NCBI GenBank assembly: GCA_013420905.1
Contig: JAAXNY010000004.1
Location: 2,170,001 to 2,234,000 of the forward strand
From: Collybia mongolica
Taxonomy: Eukaryota > Basidiomycota > Agaricomycetes > Agaricales > Clitocybaceae
DNA: 64,000 nt
Reading direction: 5' to 3'
The position numbers and the translations under genes are program-made. A model generated the notes under the pieces. It worked only from the letters and a program-made list of their open reading frames with translations, was not told the DNA's origin and ran no database searches. Below, one piece after another: positions 1 to 12,080 of the stretch (position 1 is the stretch's first letter; every line of letters begins with the position of its first letter).

Positions 1-36
1 TTGTGGGACCCCTCTCCCTCTTCCATTAAACTTCTA

Positions 37-1845
37 ATGCTATTCTTCTCGTACTCCCTCGTCTCTCTTTCATTTGTGTCGGCCCTGGTGCCAACCATCG
101 CACACCCTGTCATTGAGAAAAGGGCACAATGTCAAGCAACACTGAATAACGCCCTGGTGTGTTTCCAGATGGGGCAGGGGCCTCGAATGTCTGACGCATC
201 CTATCCCTCAGATTGTAGCTAGTCGTTTGCAGAGTCATTATTTCAATGCCGGCACTGGTCAATATACAGGTGGTTCGCTTTGGACAGATGCAGTAAGCCG
301 TAGTACTCGTCCATTCAGTGATAGAGGTGTATCACCCAATATCCTTAGAACACTGTGGAAGATCTTCATAATCTGATGCTTGCGACGGGAACCGATGATT
401 TTTCAACTGCCGGTGAAACCTCGTTTATTGGTAGAGCTGCTCTCAATAGCGGCACAAATTGGCAAAACATACTGGGTGGAAGTAATGACGACGCCGGGGT
501 ATGGAATCTTTAATCGCTTGAAATCTCCAAATGTCAACTCAAGTGGTATGAACAACATTTTTAGTGGATCGTCCTAGCGCTCTGGAAGATTGCTGACTAC
601 AAAGCAAGCCGTGGAAAGGACAATAGTGCATACCTCGTAAGTCCCTAGCTATCGGAGTTTTACTCCCAGATGCTCATTTCAACTTTTTCCCCATAGAACA
701 GCGCAAGTAAGATCTACAATATCATAAGCGGCCAATGGGACGACGCCACCTGTGGGGGAGGAGGTAAACTCCAACCCATTCATCCTGATGCCACTGCTCA
801 AAACACCGGGTTAAGTTTGGTGGTCAACAGCCCATACCTACAAAAATGCTATTACAAACGAGCTTTATCTTCTTCTCTCCGCCTCTGGTTATCTCAGGAA
901 CAGAAACCCAACATATCTGAGCAACGCGAAGAAGGTATGGGTGAAATATTGGTCTACGCATAAAGTTTGACCTTATCTTTGTCAAGTCCTGGGCTTGGTG
1001 TAGGCCGTTGTTTATTTTTTCCGCAGTACTCTATCTCCTAACGAGTTCTAGTGAGCAACTCGGGGATGCGCAATTCCGCCGGCCTTTACAACGATGGTCT
1101 GAACGACGCGTGCCAAAATAACGGACAGGTAGGAAGGGTATATGCTCTGGATCAGTTGCAACTGTTAATACGCCCATGCTAGACAACCTGGACCTACAAT
1201 CAGGTGACATCTCTACTCCAGTTCCCTTACTAGTCTTATTAAAGAGCTCAATTTAGGGTGTTATCGCCTCTGGTTTAGCTGCTCTCTCAGTTGCAACTGG
1301 CGATAAATCACTTCTGACTCAAGCCGAAATCACCCTCGATGCGACCATTGCCAGGTTATCTACCAACAACATCCTTAGGGAGTCTTGCGATAATGCCGTT
1401 GGAGGAGGCTCTGTCTGTAATCAGGACCAGGTATTCCCACACTTCTTGTCAACGGTCATAACATCACTAAATATTAATCTCAAGCAACTATTCAAGGTCA
1501 GAAAAATATTAAAATCGTACTTGGGTGTTCAGTATGAATTTTGACTCCTCTAGGGACTCTGGACCAAGCATTTGCAGTACTACTTGGATATGGCAAACGA
1601 CCCAGCTCGCACAGCAAAATATGCTTCCTATCTTGCATCCCAGACATCAGCCGTTTTCCATTTTGGAACAAGCGCCAGTAATGATGTGGGCTCAGTTTGG
1701 TACGCCCCGGATCAGGTACGCTAAGGACCAGATCCCACATCTTAGTGCCTAATTATCTCAATAGGGCGGTTCTATTTTTACACCCAAGACAAGTGCCAGT
1801 GGATTGGAGGCCCATGTAGCCGCGGCGAAGTATGGTACATGCTAG
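37..1845 (+). CDS. Secreted glycoside hydrolase family 76 (alpha-1,6-mannanase-like)
   Basis: Endo-1,6-alpha-mannanase-like enzyme of family GH76 (fungal Dcw1/Dfg5 relatives), expected to act on mannan in the wall or outside the cell. The ATG at 37 opens a hydrophobic signal peptide (MLFFSYSLVSLSFVSALV) followed by a Lys-Arg site (EKR). Exon 1 ends at 156. Introns include 157-211 and 293-348, and several more are needed. Joined exons give the GH76 text: YFNAGTGQYTGGSLWTDA, then TDDFSTAGETSFIGRAAL, ALWKIADYKASRGKDNSAYL, and SGLAALSVATGDKSLL. The final exon reads GGSIFTPKTSASGLEAH and ends KYGTC-stop at 1843-1845. The start lies near the window edge, but the signal peptide argues the gene is complete. 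Family is clear; substrate is inferred. Confidence 0.85.
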
Positions 1846-2033
1846 AGACGTTGAGTGATATCTAAGTCGGCTCAGCGGTTTATAAATATTCCGAACGTAT
1901 AGTAACAAGATTTTATGTCATGCAAAGGGAAAAATCCAGCTAAGATCATTAAATAGCGCACAGGGTTATGAGCCCAAGTGATAACCGCGCAGTTCAACTG
2001 CTCGGGTTCCCTTTAATTGCTGGATGTGTCTGT

Positions 2034-5000
2034 TCAAGAGAACTTCTCTCCAGGACCTGGCGTCGTTGGCTCGACTTCCTCTCGGATCGTTTCTTCCTCA
2101 GGCCCCTTCCATTTCCCTTTACTACCTGATACGAGGTCCTCCACCGGGGGGGTCCCATTCAGAGCCCGCTCCAGTGCTTCGTCTGTCATTAATTCCTGTC
2201 CAAATTACTGTTATGTAGAGTCCATACCTTTCTCGCCCCTCTTTTTGAGCCGCAAGGACATTGCAGCTTGCAACGAATCGATATAAGAGTCATATTTGAC
2301 AATTTCGGTTAGTAAATATTGGGATTTCTTTTCCCAATTGCTTTGTGCTTTGAGCGCGGTGGCAGTTCTAGGTTGATACTTAAAATAGGGATGTGGGTAA
2401 GAGAAAAGATAACATTGCAGTGGTACGGACCAAAGCAGTCATGGGTTCGCGGTACTCGTTGTGCCGTTTGAGATCTTTTTTCATCATTGATACATGTTTC
2501 CTCAGTGCGTCAAGTTGGGTCTCTTCATCGTGAATACTGGAGACAGTTGGCGGAAGGGGCGGCTTCCAATCATTGACGAAGGTCTTGTCGGCCCACGGTG
2601 AATGAGCGGCCCGGACCGTAGCGGACCCATCTCTCCATCCGAATTTACTTCGGCTACTTCGTCCGCTCCGAACACTCACGGCGTCCGAATGATCCAGAGT
2701 CCCTTCTTTGATTGATTCTCCATCGGATTGAGAGCGGGCGTGAGGGTACAGATCTGCAACACGGTTCCACCCGTACTCCATATTCGAGACACCACCAGCA
2801 AGGGGCTCTTTACTTGTGCGTGCGGCCCAGTAGTTGCAGGTAGAAACCCATTCATTAACAAGTTCCTCTGTGCCTGCTTGGAAGAAATATACAGCGCCGT
2901 TGGCCATGGTCAACACCATACAATATGGCCTCTGCCGATTGTATCCAGGCGGTGGTAGTGAGTGTGCCAAAGAGTGAGCTAGATAGACGGTCCCAACGGG
3001 GTGTGCATTGGCCTATTATGGCACCATCAGCGAACACTTGAACACTTTGGGCGAATGTTGTTTCGACTCACCAGCCAGTTGCCGCCTCCAAAGGTCCCGG
3101 AACCGCCTCCAGTACTTTCACCAAAAGTGAACATATTCAACTCGCCTTTTTGAATTACTACAAAGACATCCAACCATGCTTTGTCTCGAGCCCTCCTTCC
3201 AGTCGACTCCCAGTACTGCTTACGACAGAGCATTCCTTCCTTGGCCCATGGTGCCCCAAGGAGGGCCAATTCTTCATCAGTAATACTTATTGTTGTCGAA
3301 CTCGAGCCATTACTGTGAGTGCTGCGATCGTCATCTTCCTGTGCTTCGCGAATAATGGTATGTGAGAGGTTAGAAGCAAACCCGAGGGTTGGATTAAGGA
3401 AAGACGAGCTTGAACCATAGAGTCCCTTCAGGACGTATGGTCAGTACGAGTTTTAGGTAAGGGGGGGGACTTACTTCGTGTGTTGATGTTGCAAAGCTCG
3501 GTGATGGGCTCACTCTTCCATCTATGCTACTATTGCTACTATAAGGGCTAGTGGTTGACTGAGAGCCAAGAATTGACTGTAACCCGCGAATACTTCCTCG
3601 TTTGAGGGTGGTAAGTCGATCTGGAGGTCCTCCACGTAGACTACGGTTGCGCATGAGTGACGTCCCTGGGCTTAACGAAGTCATTGGTGGGCGTGTGGCG
3701 CTGGTATTGAGAGGTTGCAATATTTGTTGGCTCTTGACGGCGTTGTACATTTCCTGGAGGGAAAGGGAATTGAAACAGACCTCGTTTGGGTTACATGCAC
3801 GACAACGTACCTTAAGTAAACTCTCCATGTCAGTCTCCCACCCACGGCCATATACAGGATTTAAACGTGGCCTACTCTCTTGCGCAGCAGAAACTTGAAC
3901 AGAAGGTGTGCTGCCGTTCCGCTCCTGGGGGACAAGGGTGGTCCATGGACCACCCTCCCGAGATACGCTGTTCCAACTGGTGATACTATCACTTCGTTTG
4001 GAACGTGTGAGTGTTTCAGTGCCGTCAGAGTCGGCTCGGACACTGCTACTACAATCGTCATATGTCAGATCAGAGGCCGATATTTGGGGGGATGGGGTTG
4101 GGTGGAGCTGCATCTGGATTGCAGTAAGCGTGTTGCGGACAAATTGATTCCGAGACATGCGAGTTGTTAGTTCGGCAACATGCAAGTCAGTATTGAGAAG
4201 TAAGAGAGAGTAGGAAACAGCATGGACGATATCTAAAACGACTTTCAGCATTGTGGGTTGACGAAACAGAAACAACCATTACTAGCACTTCCATAGACGC
4301 CCCCGGGATTACATTCCCAATAACGCCTACTAAACTCCTCGAGGATGCGATCGACTTGTTGGGTTTCGCCCTTGAGGTAGAGCTTCGCACATAGACGCCT
4401 GCAAAATCAAATGAGTTCATGGTGTTGTGGAAGAGCCGCGGGGCTCACCGAAATGCCAGGTCTAATCGAAGACCAGAAAAATCAAAAAAATCAACATAAT
4501 GATGTAATGTCAACTTGTTGATACGGCCACTGGCAGGGTTTTAGCATTCGCCGGTTGTGTGGATGGATTGACTTACTGCCCCCCCAACCACTCAGCTATT
4601 TTTTCCCTCGCCAGAAAGTCTTCATCTTCATGCCAACAACGGGAAGCTAGCTCTTTTCCACGGGAATCCATATCAGCAGTGTCATCAACGGGTGAAACAG
4701 CGGCTGTAGAATGTGATAAAATTCGGGTGAGTGTCAGGTCATTGACAGTAAGGTCTTGTTGTGAACTTGTGTGGGGGGGTGCTACTGCTGTGATGGGGTT
4801 AAAAAAAAGCCGCCGCACAAACCATGGAAATAAGATGCCCTCACAATTCTGTGTGTCGTCCCCAGTGGGAATAAGGGAAGGCTCAGAGCTTGATGCTGTT
4901 GAACGATGAAGGGTACGAAGCCGAGAGTTGTCCCGAGAGCTAGGTGACGACAAGCCAGGAACGGGTCCGCTCCTCGATCGTAGAGGGCTTGTAGGATGCC

Positions 5001-6718
5001 GCGAGAATATTCCACGCGGAGATCCGATCGATTCTGGCCGTGTAGTAGGTCGAGATATTTGAAGGGACGAGCTGCGTGGTGGGACTATTGGAGACGGACG
5101 ATTGTCCTTCTTGTGAGAGTCGTCCATTTGAAGGGAAGGGATATGTAAGGTTAAGGTGGGGCTATCGCCATAAGCCCGCGATGAGTTCGACTTTGTGGTC
5201 TCTAAGTATTCTTCTCGAGGATCGCGAGACAGAAGGGGCCCGTCAGCCTTCGACCGAAGTGCAGTATATCGTGAAGGAGTAGAAGGATCACGAAGGTCTA
5301 AAGAGCCAGATATTGGGTCTAGTTGAGAGAGTTCGCCTTTGAAATCATCCAAAATTCCATTCAACGTAACGTCTTCCAGTCGTGATGGGACATTATCCTT
5401 CTTCTCTGGCGTTCGGGGAAGCGGGGAGTTTGAATGTGTTTTCTGAACGGCACTTTTGAAGTCGGCTTCTCCAACGCTCATACTTCTACGCTTCCGTATA
5501 TTAACGTTGGGTGGGGGTCCGGGGTGTTTCAAATTAGGCGAGTTGACGCTTTCAATGAAGATCATAGAGTGCTCATCGTTATCATCGCTCTCAGGGGTAC
5601 TTTGATGGTTCATGATAGGTGGCAGAGGTTTGGTAGAGAGCGAAAGACGTTGCTCGGCGCTAAATACGTCGGCTATGGGAGAGCCGACAGGGGATCGTTG
5701 GTGCTCAACAGGTATCGGCGGTACAGGAGGAGCAAATGCGTCGAAAAGTGATGGAGATGCATGAGTCGAGGCGTGCAGTGAAGCATCAGTTTTCTGGAGA
5801 TGATCACCTATCAGTGGCAAAAAGAGAAGGAACCCAGCAAGATGGGCGTACTGATCGCTCCCTGACGGTCCCTGCCCCCTGTCCCAGCATCTTTCCCAAA
5901 AATGCACTTGTCTTCGCTCTCACCGACGTTTTCGGCGCCTAAAGGGACTGATGAGATCATCCAACAGACATATATCAAAGACAACTGACTTTGTTTGAAG
6001 CATTTTCTTTTGGGCGGGGACTAGGCAATATCCAGTCGGAATTGGATTCTCCGAGGTCACCTCTATATTTCCCTTTAGACAACGGTGTTACTTGGGGTGA
6101 AGAGGGATTTGATGAATAAGTGGTCGTCGAACGTTGTCGACCACTCCTTGAGGGTTGGTCGTATGAATTTGGTAGTGGGGGAGGTGACTCGCGTCGTTTG
6201 TCCCTTTTATGATGGGCCCCAATAACACCACCCTTCTCCTTTGCCTTTCGAAGGAGGGTCGCAAGATCAGGACTACTCGAAGTCCCTGGTGATCGGTACA
6301 TTGAACGACGGTTCGTTTGTCGTTCAGTATTATCCTCAGCGTCGTAGAAGACATCGTGAGAGGATGAGGACTGTGACACAGATGAGGCTGGAGTTCGTGT
6401 AGACGAAGGACCCGCGATTGGAGAAGGGGTTGGTGGGACAACATTCGGGGTAGAAGGCTGTAAAGCTCGTGGTGTCACCTGTCGTGAGGGGGAAGGTGAG
6501 CCAAAACTCGCGTTCATTGGTGAAGGACTGGAATCCAAGCCAAGAGAATTGACATCCAATCCTTCTTTCAACATAACAGTTCCTTCTGCGCGCAGGGCTT
6601 GTTCAAAGTCAAGGTCTGTCCGTGAGACCCGGCGATGAATCGGCCTGTTTCCATTCATATCTCCCGATGCAACTGGCTGCAATCCTGACGTATATGTAGT
6701 TGGAGGATGTGAGCGCAC
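2034..6718 (-). CDS. Sec7-PH domain ARF guanine nucleotide exchange factor
   Basis: Predicted exchange factor for ARF GTPases, of the fungal Syt1/EFA6 type (Sec7, then PH, then C-terminal helix), acting at membranes. The N-terminal half (about 4620-6718) is Ser/Pro-rich and probably disordered. The Sec7 domain is assembled from exons around 4620-4100: LHHYVDFFDFSGLRLDLAFR, then a loop with the catalytic Glu (LYLKGETQQVDRILEEF), then VHAVSYSLLLLNTDLHVAEL. The PH domain lies around 3270-2730 (WLDVFVVIQKGELNMF; GYNRQRPYCMVLTMANGAVY). Two further exons follow 2380: NWEKKSQYLLTEIVKYDSYI and then a tail ending GEKFS-stop at 2034-2036. These complete the helical C-terminus, so the stop at 2380 is intronic. 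The start is not resolved: the frame is open to about 6776 without ATG, and the first ATG in frame is at 6658. Exon joins near 5900 are also uncertain. Confidence 0.8.
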
Positions 6719-7094
6719 CGGAGGGGCATGTTGTCGAAAGATGGACGCCAGGGTGGGCAGGAGGACCCAGGATTTGAATCAGTTGAAAATTGCTAGTAAG
6801 TTCAACACATAAATCACGTCTAGATAATTTCACACAATTGCAAGCTTGATCAAACGCCACAAGGAAAACGTACCACATGTCCTTGACATGAATAAAATAA
6901 AGAAACCCACAATCTACGAGGAATGCACTGTCTAATGTGTGGGTCACTACTTATTGTACGGTTCCTGACGTTGAAGATATATAGAATGGAAAAACCAAGA
7001 TGATAGTGTACTGATACAATCTATTGACAGTCAATAATAATTAATGATGGAGTCTCCGTGCAAACAAATTGCGCGACTCAAACCCTAGCATCCC

Positions 7095-10000
7095 TCAAGG
7101 ACCTGTGGGCGGCATTTCAAGTCCTGCAGAAGTCCGTCGTTGTCGCTTCATAGATACCGCCCCGCCTGAGGTAGTAGACGAATCTCCTCTTCCGTGGTTC
7201 GCACCAGGAGGACCCATGCCTCGCCCTAGCCCAGATAACAGAGAATTCGAATGAGAACGAGGACGCGAAGTAGAGGAGGCAATTTTTGGAAGAGTAGCTG
7301 ATCCTTTTCGAGTATTACCACTCGGTGCACCAGATGCCCGATTCCTTGAAAATGGTCAAAAAAAAGAAACAAACAGTAAAATATAAAGGCCACCACCTTT
7401 TCTTTATCACGTCAGTCTTTAATGATAGCGGTCGTACGACCCCATGAAGTTTCTATACGGGTTAGAAACGGAGTTAGTATAGGGTAGTCTAGTAACGATG
7501 AAGTGGTTTTACATAAAACAATCCGCATGCGTTACCTGGGACAATAACAATCAGCTTGAGTCTCTTGACGCTAAGACTTTCCTTTATACGTACAAAGTGG
7601 TTGGCCCTCTGGATCTCGTCTCCACAACGGTGTGTTTGTCGTTTGACAGTTCGTACACAGTGTCGGGGCCTGGTCCCCCTCTTCAATCACGCCCCGGTCC
7701 ATCCCGGAGAGGTCTGGTGTACTCGCCGGTGACCTCAGTTCAGTTGGGGAATTGGAGCTGCCAGACGTGGATAACGACTTTCTACGTTGTAGAGATTCCT
7801 GCGTTCCCTGTTTCAACGGAATATACTTTCGGCCACCCACCGTTGGTTTCGACCCCAATGGAGTCGTTCCTTCAGTAGGAGGGGTAGATGCATTCGAAAC
7901 ATTATGAGGCTCCGGTGAAGTAGTTGAACTGGAACCCAGGCCATTGCCCCACCCATCACTCGAGGGACTCTCATGGAAACTCGCGTACCCACCGATACCC
8001 CCTAAACCCTGCAGTCCGCCACCTCCAATGTTCCCGCTACCAGCGTCGCCCTGCCCGACAGACAAGAGTTGTGTGGGATCCACGTGGGTGTAAGGATTTT
8101 GCGGCGAATCTAATCCAGGGTATACAAGACTCAGGAGCTGCCCATAGTCCAGACCACCATCATCCACTCCAGTCGCTAGATTTGCTGCATTGAGCTGGGC
8201 ATAGCCTTCAGCCATCACGGCACTCGCAGCGGCAGCGGCGGCGGACAATCCTTCGGTATTGTGGGCTGGTGCGACATTTGATCGGTACGCCTGGTTTTGC
8301 ATGGATGAGTGACTGGAGGAGTGCTGATACTGATTTTCATTTCCACGCATTCCTTCTGAATGCGGTGTAAATTCGCGTTGACTTTCTACAGATGAAGACG
8401 CAGGAAGGGCAAACAGCCCCTCATAAGGTGGAAACGAGAAATTGAAAGATGAAGATGGGAACGGACTCCCGCTACTGTCTAGATGATCTGACTCTTGACG
8501 CGATAAACCATCCACAATCGAAGGATCCGCGCGCAACATGCTTTCGTAATGAGGTGTCTCTGCACGGCGCTTGGTGCCAATGAGATTGTCGGGAGGTATT
8601 GGTTTTCCATTGACTTGGTGCCTACCGCTCAGGCCAGCAAGAATTCCATCCTTAGATACAGTGTGATCGAAGCTTGTCTTGCGCACATGCCGAGGAAAGG
8701 TTCGTTCCGTAAGCTGTTCGGGGCCATGAGGTGAGGATGGTACTTTCGTGAGTCCATGCAAACCAGAGGAAGGTAGGGAAGATGGTGCAAACACTGGGCT
8801 GTTATATGACGACAACGGACGATTGTATCCGGCGGGGTGCAGATAACGCGATTCTGCAGAGCCGACACCTTCAGATTGGTCTTCATAAACGGACGTTAGG
8901 TCGGAATGAGGGTGCAAGAGTTGGTGATAAGGGGGAGTTCGTCTTCCGGAAGAGGACATCGAGACATTACTCCCTGGAATGGGTATACTGGGGGAGGTCG
9001 ACATGCCGGCTTTGAATGAGCCTGATTTATTGTGGGCAGTCGTATCAGATGACTTGAAGGAATCGTGATTCGATGGAAAAACGAAACGACCATCGTATGC
9101 CGCGCTAGTAAGCATTCCGTGTTGGTCGAAGTTAGCAATTGCTTCTGGTGGCCTCGACCGTGAACGGCTAGCGGGCCTCCAATCCATTGATATCCGCGAT
9201 CTTGACCGACTCATGGTTCGCCAATCCATGGATACAACGCTGGGTGACGGCTAAGTATTGCATCTTCGTCGTCAGTATACAAAGCAGACTCACTCTTGTT
9301 CCTCAAAGCCATCTTGATTGGTTCCATCAAAGCCAACGACACGCACTTTAGCTTTGCCCTTATCGATCCTTCTCCCTCTCTCATCCGCCAGTCTAATACC
9401 GCCAGGTTCAGGGTCCGATTGTAGCTGTCGTTTTGTAAATTCGTCCATGAGTTCAGAGGTCGAAGAGGAATTTTGGGTCGCCCTCGTTGCTTCCAATGCC
9501 TTCGCTTCTTCATCTTCTTTCTTCTTTTTCAGAGCCAATGCCATCATCCTCCAAGTAAGGTTCTCCATCCTTTGAGCATGAGGTAAAGTAGCCTTCGTTC
9601 GCGCATACATTCTCCACACCTGAGTGGCTAACGGGTCCTCTTTTGCGAGCTGACCAGGATCTGGCTCAATATCAGTGGTTTGTAGGTCTGGAGAGCCTGA
9701 TAATCTAGGTGAAGTGAAAGGGCTGGTGGCCTGAGGAGATAAGGATGACCTGTTACGGGTAAAGAGTTCTTCGGAGAAGATATCGGCAAAGAGGGTGGGT
9801 TTATCCGTCACCGGGGATATTGTGGGCGATACAGGAGATCGTACATAAGGGCTCCGGTGAGAAAGCTTGCTAGGCCCTGGCACAGAAGATAGCTGCTTAT
9901 TCAACGTGCCATACGCTGAAGGGGATGTTACTGAAGTAGATGCAGGAGACATCCACAGCGAGGGTGGAAGGCCTGAACCTGACCGTTCACCTGAGTAGGA

Positions 10001-10810
10001 ATAGGTTGGCATATAGTTGTGTGATAAAGAATCCATTGCTCTGTCGACTGGTGAAGAAACAAGGCCGCTGTTCGCTTGAGACACCCCTGGGTCGGTCAAG
10101 TTACTTCTCGGCCAATGAACATTTCTTCTGACCTCTACCCAAGATCTTAGAATAAGTGAAATTGTTATTGATAGGAGGAAATGAGACATACCTGCCATCC
10201 CCTTGCCTTTGAGCTCAGATGATGAGGTGTTTGAGCGTGGGAGTGCGTTCTTCGATAAATATGCCGAAGTTGTTTTGTAGTTGATAGGTGACTGAGGTTG
10301 AGACCATGGCCCAGTAGGGTTTTGGTGGGACGAGACATTTGAGTCGGAGGCCTGCGGTTGGTAATGGTTGTGATATGAGCTGGGAGGGTTGACGGGTGCC
10401 CCTGAAGACGCGGCGGGTGAGAGGGTATCACTCGCTGCAAGGGCGGCGTATGCACTGTGATTCATGGACGATGCAAACATATTTCCCCAGTCGCTACCGA
10501 AAGATTGCTGCATTCCTGTAGGTAAATCTTGCACCATAGGACGAGCCGATGATTCGGGCAAGAGGTAAGAGTGACCAGACCCAACATGCATATTCTGGGG
10601 CCACGGAGAGGAATGCGGAGTTGATGAATGGGAGGATATGTGGGGACTTGGGTCTGATGTATTTGGATGGGCGTGTAAAGATGTGTCGACCGTTGGGCGT
10701 GAAGTCGAAGACCAAGACCTGGATAGGCTGGAAGGCTGGTTAGTTGGAAGACTCGAGATCTGGCGACGAGGGTCAACATAGCCCGTCGAAGATGCAGAAG
10801 AACGCTCCAT
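7095..10810 (-). CDS. areA: AreA/Nit2-type GATA transcription factor
   Basis: Global nitrogen-metabolite regulator of the AreA/Nit2 family, nuclear, binding GATA sites. The start at 10810 gives [17 protein letters not shown]. Near 9600 lies the AreA N-terminal signature ([20 protein letters not shown], then [13 protein letters not shown]). The single GATA finger is at 7640-7410: CTNC, 17 residues, then CNAC, read as [18 protein letters not shown] and [20 protein letters not shown] followed by a basic tail (TDVIKKRNRAS). One intron splits the TGT codon of the third Cys and another splits the finger again after LFY. An intron at about 9280-9240 joins the N-terminal block to the Arg/Ser-rich [12 protein letters not shown] block. 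The protein ends EMPPTGP-stop at 7095-7097. Long Ser/Pro/Gln-rich stretches are typical of activation regions. Whether it controls nitrogen use here is inferred from the family. Confidence 0.85.
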
Positions 10811-11280
10811 AACAAAGTTGGCTTGAAGTTTGTCCGTAGGTACGACTTGAAAACAACAGGTGCAGCCGTTAAGAAGCAGCACCAGCCCAGACGTAAGGCG
10901 AAGACAAATTGGTGCCTTTCCCTGAATATAAGGGGACCTATAGTCGAAGGGTGGCCTGAAACTGGATCGCAAGGGAGAACAACGTGGACGAGGAGCAGAA
11001 GACCTGCTTGAATCTCAGGCTCACTCCTCAGGCTGCACTCTACCAATGTCCGGTCCGTTTCTCACTGTGAATAGAGGACCCCGGAAGCAAGTCCCTTGTG
11101 ACATGTCACGTAGCCTGTGACCCTCTGACCCCACGTGTCGGGGTCCCTGGAACACCCTTCAAAGAACATCTCGGTTCCTGTCCAGAAAAATCGGTTTTTT
11201 CTTCATAAAAGATAACTAATACTTTGCTATGTGATGTTTCCATATCAACGCTGCTGCTACAGTACTAATGAATACGGTTA
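10811..11280. promoter_or_regulatory. Intergenic, upstream of the GATA factor
   Basis: No convincing gene. It would hold the 5' leader and promoter of the GATA factor. A GATA core is present in aaaagataac near 11208, which would fit autoregulation, but a single core is weak evidence. Confidence 0.3.
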
Positions 11281-11586
11281 ATGAGGGACGACAATTACAT
11301 CCCTTGTCTCGCAATCAAAAGCCTCAGCCCTGAATTACCAGGGTTTGAATATCCTGGCACCTGTCACGTAGAATACCGCCTACAACTCTCAAATGATGTG
11401 TTCGCTGCCTCTATCAGCGCCGAGCTCTTGCGAGCTCTCGGACTCTTCACCCGGGACCTACAAGTTTACCGGGCACAATTGATCAAACCATCAGGCGGAA
11501 TCCGAGGCCCATGGACTCCCACAGTTTCGTGGCCCATCCGCAAAACCGAAATCCATCGAGCCTGCAATTACCTATGTATAGTATGA
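11281..11586 (+). CDS. Small hypothetical protein (101 codons), doubtful
   Basis: An uninterrupted ATG-to-stop frame with ordinary-looking composition (contains YRLQLSNDVFAASISAELL). I recognise no domain, signal peptide or membrane segment. It stands alone between the GATA factor and the peptidase gene. It could be a real orphan, an exon of an unseen gene, or chance. Confidence 0.25.
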   Translation: MRDDNYIPCLAIKSLSPELPGFEYPGTCHVEYRLQLSNDVFAASISAELLRALGLFTRDLQVYRAQLIKPSGGIRGPWTPTVSWPIRKTEIHRACNYLCIV

Positions 11587-12080
11587 CCTGTTGGCTGCAT
11601 TTTATCCACCAATACACTACAAAGACAATGGTGTGAACCCTTTCATCATCGCTCCTGTTCTGTTCATTGTCCCACTCGCGACCAGCACCAAGCGGTAACT
11701 CAGAAACGCGAAAAGTTACATAGTCATGGCCGCCATCCTCGATCCGGAATTTAATACACCCACGTGCGCCCCTCCCCCTGCTCAAGGTGCCGATCTTGAT
11801 TTGTCGTAGGTATGTTCTGCTTACCGAGGTTCTAGTGAAAGGTACTTTGTGAGAATATGTCTTGAATAGGAGTACCAGCATCTGATCGGTGCCTCTTCGA
11901 CCATCTGATCAATCCGGCGTCCCAGCACGCCAGACAACCAATACATGTTAGCTGACAGCATCTGAGATACAGGCCAAGATAACTGGAGGGTATTGACGCA
12001 AAGAGACACGAGTGTTCTACATGATTGTACCAAATAATATCACATAAAATAATATGTGCAACAGATTTCTACATAAACAA
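11587..12080. other. Intergenic region
   Basis: Downstream flank of the signal peptide peptidase gene. Short overlapping frames on both strands show no recognisable domain. No tRNA or repeat was seen. Confidence 0.3.

Noticed and set aside
6609..6947. 112-codon minus-strand frame upstream of the Sec7 gene
   Set aside because: Mostly overlaps the Sec7 N-terminal frame out of phase; no splice join to it keeps a sensible frame, though part may be 5' untranslated sequence.
7924..8193. Plus-strand frame inside the GATA factor gene
   Set aside because: Antisense to the Ser/Gly-rich coding exon; composition mirrors the sense strand.
10462..11046. 194-codon minus-strand frame overlapping the GATA factor start
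   Set aside because: Runs out of phase with the conserved protein and has no domain; the ATG at 10810 in the other frame is better supported.
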